From: Burkholderiales bacterium 70-64
GTDB lineage: Bacteria; Pseudomonadota; Gammaproteobacteria; Burkholderiales; Burkholderiaceae_E
NCBI GenBank assembly: GCA_001898645.1
Contig: MKUQ01000004.1
Span: 124,001-188,000, forward strand
DNA: 64,000 bases
Direction of reading: 5' to 3'
The position numbers were made by a program, and so were the translations under genes. The notes below the pieces were generated by a model. That model was not told the DNA's origin and did no database searches. It worked only from the letters and a program-made list of their open reading frames with translations. Shown here piece after piece: positions 59,424-64,000 of this stretch. The first letter of the stretch is position 1; each line of letters opens with the position of its first letter.

Positions 59424-60446
59424 TCAGATCGCCGCCAACTGCGTCCAGGTCATCGTTTGCGATGACTCGAACACCCCGTCTGCATTTCCGTCGAGGTCGA
59501 CCGCCACGTTCGCGGCAGAGTTCACGGTCAGCCGCGCGGCAGTTCCGTCGGATGCCGTCGCCGTGATCGCCCCCGTCGTCGGATACGAGCCGATGTTTCC
59601 TGCGAGGGTCCTCGGCGTGGCCAGGGTGATGGCATCCGGCAGGCCCGTTCCGGATATCGCCCCGGCGACGCCGTACGCATAGGTACCGGCAGTGATGTCT
59701 ATGAAGATGTTGGCGGAGAACTGCGCCAGCGTTTCCGTCCAGTTGTTCTCGGCCAGGACGAGTTTCGTTCCGCTGACCGCGAGGTCGAGCGAATAGGGTG
59801 CGAAGTTCGTGATCGCCGCCTGGACCGAGAAGTCGCCGTTGACCGACGCAGAGTCCTGGTTGAGCGTGGCCCGGAAATTGCTGAACGTGAAGGTCGCCCC
59901 GAGAGTTTGCGACGGCGTGACGGAAGAGCCGGTGTAGGACAAGTTCGAGAAAGAGAAAGTACCGTCGTACCGTATGCCGTCCGAGTCCACGCAATTGGTG
60001 AAGGTGATGGAGCCGGTATCGCCGGAAGTCAGCGTGCCGCTGTCGTCGGCATCGTTCGCGGTCAGGGAAATCATCCCTCCCAACGGGCACGGCTCGCTAT
60101 CGGATACGATTGCCTTGCCCACGACCCCTCCGCTCCCCGCGCTCCCGCCTCCAAGGTTCAGCAGCCTGCGCACCGCGAACTCGGCGAGATTCAATCGCAC
60201 GCCGTTCGAAGGGCCGCCGACGGACTTCATCGCCGACGTTGCGGCGGAACCGGTCGAATACAGCGCGTCGGCGACCGAATATGCCCGGCTCGCGACTACC
60301 GCGCTATTGCTCGAATTTATCTTCGGCGCCGTCGCAGAGCCGCCGCCATCGCCTCCGCCGCCTCCACATCCGCCCAGCGCGAGTGCAGCAGCGGAAACAA
60401 CGATCCGCAAGCCATTTCGAATCCGCGAACTCTCTTTCGCTCGCAT
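59424..60446 (-). CDS. Secreted lipoprotein of unknown function
   Basis: A 340-aa protein with a lipoprotein signal ending in LALGGC, followed by a glycine run and a Ser/Thr/Asn-rich mature region, probably beta-rich. It contains an EF-hand-like acidic segment NDADDSGTLTSGDTG and repeated Thr/Ala strands. Base composition is clearly lower in GC than neighbours. The pattern resembles the many secreted lipoproteins of betaproteobacteria with no assigned role. It is preceded by 233 bp without a gene. Confidence 0.75.
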   Translation of the reverse strand: MRAKESSRIRNGLRIVVSAAALALGGCGGGGGDGGGSATAPKINSSNSAVVASRAYSVADALYSTGSAATSAMKSVGGPSNGVRLNLAEFAVRRLLNLGGGSAGSGGVVGKAIVSDSEPCPLGGMISLTANDADDSGTLTSGDTGSITFTNCVDSDGIRYDGTFSFSNLSYTGSSVTPSQTLGATFTFSNFRATLNQDSASVNGDFSVQAAITNFAPYSLDLAVSGTKLVLAENNWTETLAQFSANIFIDITAGTYAYGVAGAISGTGLPDAITLATPRTLAGNIGSYPTTGAITATASDGTAARLTVNSAANVAVDLDGNADGVFESSQTMTWTQLAAI

Positions 60447-60679
60447 CTTTCCATCCCCCTTTTCTATTGGCTTCGCTTTTTGTCCGGCCGGAAAAACCCC
60501 CGAGGGATAATAGTATTCGTACCTACATTTCGTCTACGGCTTTCATCTTCGTGCGCGAGTGCGCGCTGGCGGCGGCGATCGAAGACGACCGGATCAGGAT
60601 CCGCGAGCGTGAGCCGGCCGGCGAACGCGGCGCGCCGCTGTCCGATCGAACGCGAAGGGGGGCGGGGGCGTTCTGCCCG

Positions 60680-61846
60680 CTACAGCCGCGACAGGCGCTC
60701 GAGCGCCTGTTCGAGCGTCTGCTCGGTCTTGGCGAAGCAGAAGCGCACCACCCGGTTCTGCACCGGCTGCTCGTAGAAAGCCGACAGCGGGATTGCGGCC
60801 ACGCCGATCTCCGTGGTGAGCCAGCGGGCGAAGCCGGCCTCGTCGAGGTCGGAGATCGCGCTGTAGTCGACCAGCTGGAAGAAGGTGCCCTCGCAGGGCA
60901 GCAGGCGAAAGCGCGTGGCCGCCAGGCCGCCGCGGAAGAGGTCGCGCTTGCGCTGGTAGAAAGCGGGCAGGCCGCGCCACGGCGCGGGGTCTTCCATGTA
61001 TTCGGCGATGCCGTACTGCATCGGCGCGTTGGCGGTGAACACGTTGAACTGGTGCACCTTGCGGAACTCGGCCATGAGCGGCGCGGGTGCGGCGCAGTAG
61101 CCGATCTTCCAGCCCGTGGCGTGGAAGGTCTTGCCGAACGAGGAGACGACAAAGGAGCGCGCGGCCAGCGCCGGGCGGCGGCTCACCGACTGGTGCGCCT
61201 CGCCGTCGTAGACCATGTGCTCGTAGACCTCGTCGGAGATGACCAGCAGGTCGTGCTCGAGCGCGATCGCCTCCAGCTCGCGCAGATCGGCCTCGCGCAG
61301 GATGGTGCCGCTCGGGTTGTGCGGCGAATTGACCATGATGGCGCGCGTTCGCGGCGTGACGGCGGCGCGCACCGCGGCCCAGGGCACGCGGAAGCCGGCG
61401 TCCATGGGCACCGCGACCGCCGTGCCGCCGGCCAGCTCGATGCTCGGGATGTAGCTGTCGTACACCGGCTCGAGGACGATCACCTCGTCGCCCGGTCGCA
61501 CGACGGCGAGCACCGCGGTGAAGATGGCCTGCGTGGCGCCGGCGGTGACGGTGATCTCGGCGTCCTGGTCGTAGCGCATCCCGTAGAGGGCTGCGATCTT
61601 CTCGGCGATGCGCTGGCGCAGGGGCGCCACGCCGGCCATGGGCGGGTACTGGTTGCGGCCGGCGCGCATGGCGCCGGCCACCGCATCGACCAGGCGCGGG
61701 TCGCAATCGAAGTCGGGAAAGCCCTGCCCGAGGTTGACCGCCCCGCGCTCGGCGGCCAGGGCCGACATCACCGTGAAGATGGTGGTGCCGACCTTGGGCA
61801 GCCTGGTTCCGATCGACGGTGCGGCAAGGCCGTGCGCTGCGTTCAT
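60680..61846 (-). CDS. Methionine-type aminotransferase (class I/II, YbdL-like)
   Basis: PLP aminotransferase of 388 aa. The Schiff-base lysine is in SSFGKTFHATGWKIGY, and NSPHNPSGT and SDEVYEHMVYDG are fold-type I landmarks. The start, LPKVGTTIFTVMSALA, and the FGKTFH motif match methionine/aromatic aminotransferases such as YbdL. It would convert methionine to its 2-oxo acid. It is followed on the chromosome by an OmpA-like gene upstream on the same strand, 47 bp apart. Confidence 0.88.
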   Translation of the reverse strand: MNAAHGLAAPSIGTRLPKVGTTIFTVMSALAAERGAVNLGQGFPDFDCDPRLVDAVAGAMRAGRNQYPPMAGVAPLRQRIAEKIAALYGMRYDQDAEITVTAGATQAIFTAVLAVVRPGDEVIVLEPVYDSYIPSIELAGGTAVAVPMDAGFRVPWAAVRAAVTPRTRAIMVNSPHNPSGTILREADLRELEAIALEHDLLVISDEVYEHMVYDGEAHQSVSRRPALAARSFVVSSFGKTFHATGWKIGYCAAPAPLMAEFRKVHQFNVFTANAPMQYGIAEYMEDPAPWRGLPAFYQRKRDLFRGGLAATRFRLLPCEGTFFQLVDYSAISDLDEAGFARWLTTEIGVAAIPLSAFYEQPVQNRVVRFCFAKTEQTLEQALERLSRL

Positions 61847-61893
61847 GGCGAAGCTCCTCGATCGGCGGGTGCCGCCGGGCTGCCGCCGCGGCC

Positions 61894-62424
61894 CTACCTG
61901 ACCGGGTAGACCTCGACGCGCCGGGCCTCGCGGTCGTCGGCGCCGCCGGTGGCTTCCTGCGGCTTGACCATCACGATGCGCTCGGTGGCCACACCGGCAC
62001 CGATCAACGCGTCGCGCGTGGCCGCCGCCCGGTTCCTCGCCAGCGCGGCGTTGGCGGCGGCATCGCCCTGCTTGTCGTGGAAGCCGGAGATGCCGAGCCG
62101 GGCCGAGGGTTCGGTCCTGGCCCACTCGATGATCGCGGCCAGCTGTGCCGGGGCATCGGCCGCCAGCGCGTACTTCGCGGTCTCGAAATACAGGCGCACG
62201 CCCTGCGGATAGCCCGGGCCGGTGGCCGCCTCGGGTGCGAGGTCGACCTCGATCACCGCGGCGCCCGCCGCGGGTGCCGCCTCGGGCGCCTTCGCGGTGG
62301 CGCCGCCCAGGCCGCTCATCACGCCGGTGACCAGCGATACCGCGATGGCGATCGCGACCGCAATGCCGAGAATCCAGGCGATGAGCACGCCGTGTTCGTT
62401 CTGCTGTTCGTCGTCCATGGCCAT
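61894..62424 (-). CDS. OmpA-family protein with N-terminal membrane anchor
   Basis: A 176-aa protein. A short cytoplasmic end (DDEQQNEHG) precedes a single membrane segment (about residues 14-37), then a peptidoglycan-binding OmpA-like domain: VRLYFETAKYALA, ISGFHDKQGDAAANAALARNRA, and VMVKPQEATG. It is an inner-membrane protein that may touch peptidoglycan, as in MotB- or TolR-linked systems. Start at 62424 or 62418; no clear ribosome-binding site distinguishes them. Confidence 0.82.
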   Translation of the reverse strand: MAMDDEQQNEHGVLIAWILGIAVAIAIAVSLVTGVMSGLGGATAKAPEAAPAAGAAVIEVDLAPEAATGPGYPQGVRLYFETAKYALAADAPAQLAAIIEWARTEPSARLGISGFHDKQGDAAANAALARNRAAATRDALIGAGVATERIVMVKPQEATGGADDREARRVEVYPVR

Positions 62425-62482
62425 GTCTGCGGGGAAACCCCGCATTATAGCGGGCGTGCCCGGGGTGTCGGCGTGCGTGCCG

Positions 62483-63307
62483 CTACGCGGCCGGCCTCGC
62501 ATTCAGGGGAGCGCCGAGCTCCCTGCTGATGCGATCCGCCGCCGCCTGCACTTTCTCGACATAGCTGCCGATGTTGGAGAGCTGGATGCGGGAGGCCGAG
62601 CCCGCGATCGTCAAGCTGGCGACCACGCGCTGGTCATGGCTGTAGATGGGCGCCGCCACGCAACGCAACCCGATCTCCAGCTCCTCGTTGTCCAGTGCGT
62701 ACCCGTTGATCCGGATCTTGGCCAGCTGGCCCTTCAATGCCGACTTGGTCGATATCGAATAGGGCGTCGGCGCCTCGAGATCTTCGTCCGGGTAGAGCAT
62801 GTCCAGCGCCCGGTCCGACAGCCCTGCGAGCAGCACCTTGCCCATGGAAGTCAGGTGCGCGGGGCTTCTCTTGCCCACCCACGAGTGCAGGCGAAGCGAG
62901 AACGAACCGTCGATCAGGGCGACGGTGACCGCGTCGGAACCCTCCAGCACCCCGAGGTGGCAGGTCTCGCCGGTGCTCTCCGCGAGCATCTGCATGATGG
63001 GCTCGGCGACGTTCGTCAGCGACGTATCGATGACCGCGATGCTTCCCAGACGGGCCAGTTTCCCTCCCAGCTGGAAACCGGACGACTTCGGAGCCACGCG
63101 CAGATAGTTCAAGGCCACCAGCGTCGCCGCGATTCTCGATGCGCTGGACTTGTGGAGCCCCAGGTGCTTCGCGATTTCCCCGACCGTCACGACCGTATGG
63201 TCACGGCTGAACATGTCGAACACCTCGAGCCCCTTGTGCAGCGAGCCGATCAGCCCCGGCTCGCGCGACGGGCGCGCGTCGTCGTGCTTGGGCGATGCAT
63301 CATGCAT
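62483..63307 (-). CDS. IclR-family transcriptional regulator (second copy)
   Basis: A 274-aa regulator. Winged helix-turn-helix near residues 20-85 (GEIAKHLGLHKSSASRIAATL), effector domain about 95-265 (HLTSMGKVLLAGL, IGLRCVAAPIYSHD). The ATG at 63307 has GGAGG about 10 bases upstream; a start at 63325 would include that site in the coding region. It lies downstream of, and in the same direction as, an SDR gene, 60 bp apart, so it probably regulates that operon. It is not closely similar to the regulator at 6979. Confidence 0.92.
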   Translation of the reverse strand: MHDASPKHDDARPSREPGLIGSLHKGLEVFDMFSRDHTVVTVGEIAKHLGLHKSSASRIAATLVALNYLRVAPKSSGFQLGGKLARLGSIAVIDTSLTNVAEPIMQMLAESTGETCHLGVLEGSDAVTVALIDGSFSLRLHSWVGKRSPAHLTSMGKVLLAGLSDRALDMLYPDEDLEAPTPYSISTKSALKGQLAKIRINGYALDNEELEIGLRCVAAPIYSHDQRVVASLTIAGSASRIQLSNIGSYVEKVQAAADRISRELGAPLNARPAA

Positions 63308-63367
63308 GAAAGCGGTTCCTCCCATGGGGCATTGTTCGGGCGCACGGGGTCGCCAGTCGCACCGGCG

Positions 63368-64000
63368 TCAGATCATGCCACCATTCGGCTGGACGATCTG
63401 ACCGTGCACCCACGACGCGCGCGGCGATACGAGGAACGCCACGACCTCGGCCACCTCGTCCGGGGTTCCGATGCGGTCGAACGGGCTGAGTGCCGCCGAG
63501 CGGCGCTTCGCCTCCTCGGTCTTGCCCGCATGGAACAGCTCGGTGTCGATGGGGCCGGGCGCGACCCCGTTGACGCGCACCCTGCGCGCGGCCAGCTCCT
63601 TGGCCATCGATCGCAGCAGGCCTTCGACGGCCGCCTTGCTCGCGGTATAGGGGCCCAGGCCCGCCACGGCGTGGCGCACCATCGACGTGGTGAGGGCGAT
63701 GATGGCGCCGCCGTCCTCGACCCGGTTGGCGGCTTCCCGCAGCACGTTGAAGGCTCCGACGATGTTCGTCTCGACGAGTGCACGGAAATCGGCGGGGTCG
63801 AATCGTCCGAGCGGCCCCGGCGGCACGCTGATTCCTGCGTTGGCGATCACGCAATGCGGGGCGGGCCCGAACTCGCGCTTCGCGAAGGCGAACGCTTCGG
63901 CCACCGCGGCCGGCTCGCGGACATCGGCCGGAACACCGGCGACGCGCGTGCCGGTGGCGGCCCGCGAGGCTTCGGCTGCCAGGGTCCGCGCGGCGTTCGC
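63368..64000 (-). CDS. Short-chain dehydrogenase/reductase (5' end outside window)
   Basis: NAD(P)-dependent oxidoreductase of the SDR family. The frame is open through base 64000, so the Rossmann glycine motif and start codon are off the window; 210 residues are visible. Seen: NAG motif (CVIANAG), catalytic Ser in ALTTSMV, and Tyr and Lys in GPYTASKAAVEG, then RVNGVAPGPIDTELF. The C-terminal HGQIVQPNGGMI is typical of classical SDRs. Substrate unknown. Confidence 0.9.
   Translation of the reverse strand, partial: ANAARTLAAEASRAATGTRVAGVPADVREPAAVAEAFAFAKREFGPAPHCVIANAGISVPPGPLGRFDPADFRALVETNIVGAFNVLREAANRVEDGGAIIALTTSMVRHAVAGLGPYTASKAAVEGLLRSMAKELAARRVRVNGVAPGPIDTELFHAGKTEEAKRRSAALSPFDRIGTPDEVAEVVAFLVSPRASWVHGQIVQPNGGMI

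Overview
The window is about 70% G+C bacterial chromosome. Gene content and order (scpB-rluB-rimP-nusA-infB-rbfA-truB-typA, a lysine/alanine-rich SWIB protein, aceB next to a LysR gene, an accessory N-type ATPase) point to a betaproteobacterium of the order Burkholderiales, probably Alcaligenaceae-like. The genus is not determined. I see no rRNA operon, insertion sequence, prophage or CRISPR array.

Layout. (1) 1-5916, minus strand: an accessory N-type rotary ATPase operon, atpD-C-Q-R-B-E-F-A, cut by the left edge inside atpA. (2) 6159-6821: a nitrobindin-like beta-barrel protein. (3) 6979-23398: a catabolic island of two facing operons plus an IclR-type regulator. The plus-strand operon encodes an aldehyde dehydrogenase, a PLP C-S lyase, a family III CoA-transferase, a Gln-type thiol dioxygenase that looks like a 3-mercaptopropionate dioxygenase, and an enoyl-CoA hydratase. 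The minus-strand operon encodes a complete Dpp/Opp-type ABC importer, a nitrilase-superfamily hydrolase, a BisC/TorA-type molybdoenzyme and a VOC protein. A matching 16-bp motif (TGGAAM-N4-GTTCTG) lies upstream of both operons, so they may be co-regulated. I read the island as an uptake and breakdown system for an organosulfur compound that feeds 3-mercaptopropionate into CoA-dependent metabolism. This is the main candidate for an undescribed system.

(4) 23852-23928: initiator tRNA. (5) 24053-27430: yceH, a soluble FtsH-like AAA+/zinc-protease protein with an altered ATPase site, and a YbjN-like partner. (6) 27759-39318: chromosome segregation, rRNA modification and translation genes; the rimP-nusA-infB leader carries a strong internal terminator, suggesting attenuation. 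(7) 39513-46817: SWIB protein, YhhN protein, LysR regulator with divergent malate synthase, an ABC-2 exporter, a 3-methyladenine glycosylase and a secreted protein.

(8) 46906-53365: a NodT/HlyD/RND tripartite efflux pump with ogt translationally coupled to its end. A 105-bp nested palindrome follows. (9) 53444-59288: aconitase A, trpS, a patatin-like protein, arfB and a small charged protein. (10) 59424-64000, minus strand: a lipoprotein in lower-GC DNA, a methionine-type aminotransferase, an OmpA-like protein, a second IclR regulator and an SDR enzyme cut by the right edge.

All calls come from reading the sequence. No database search was run.
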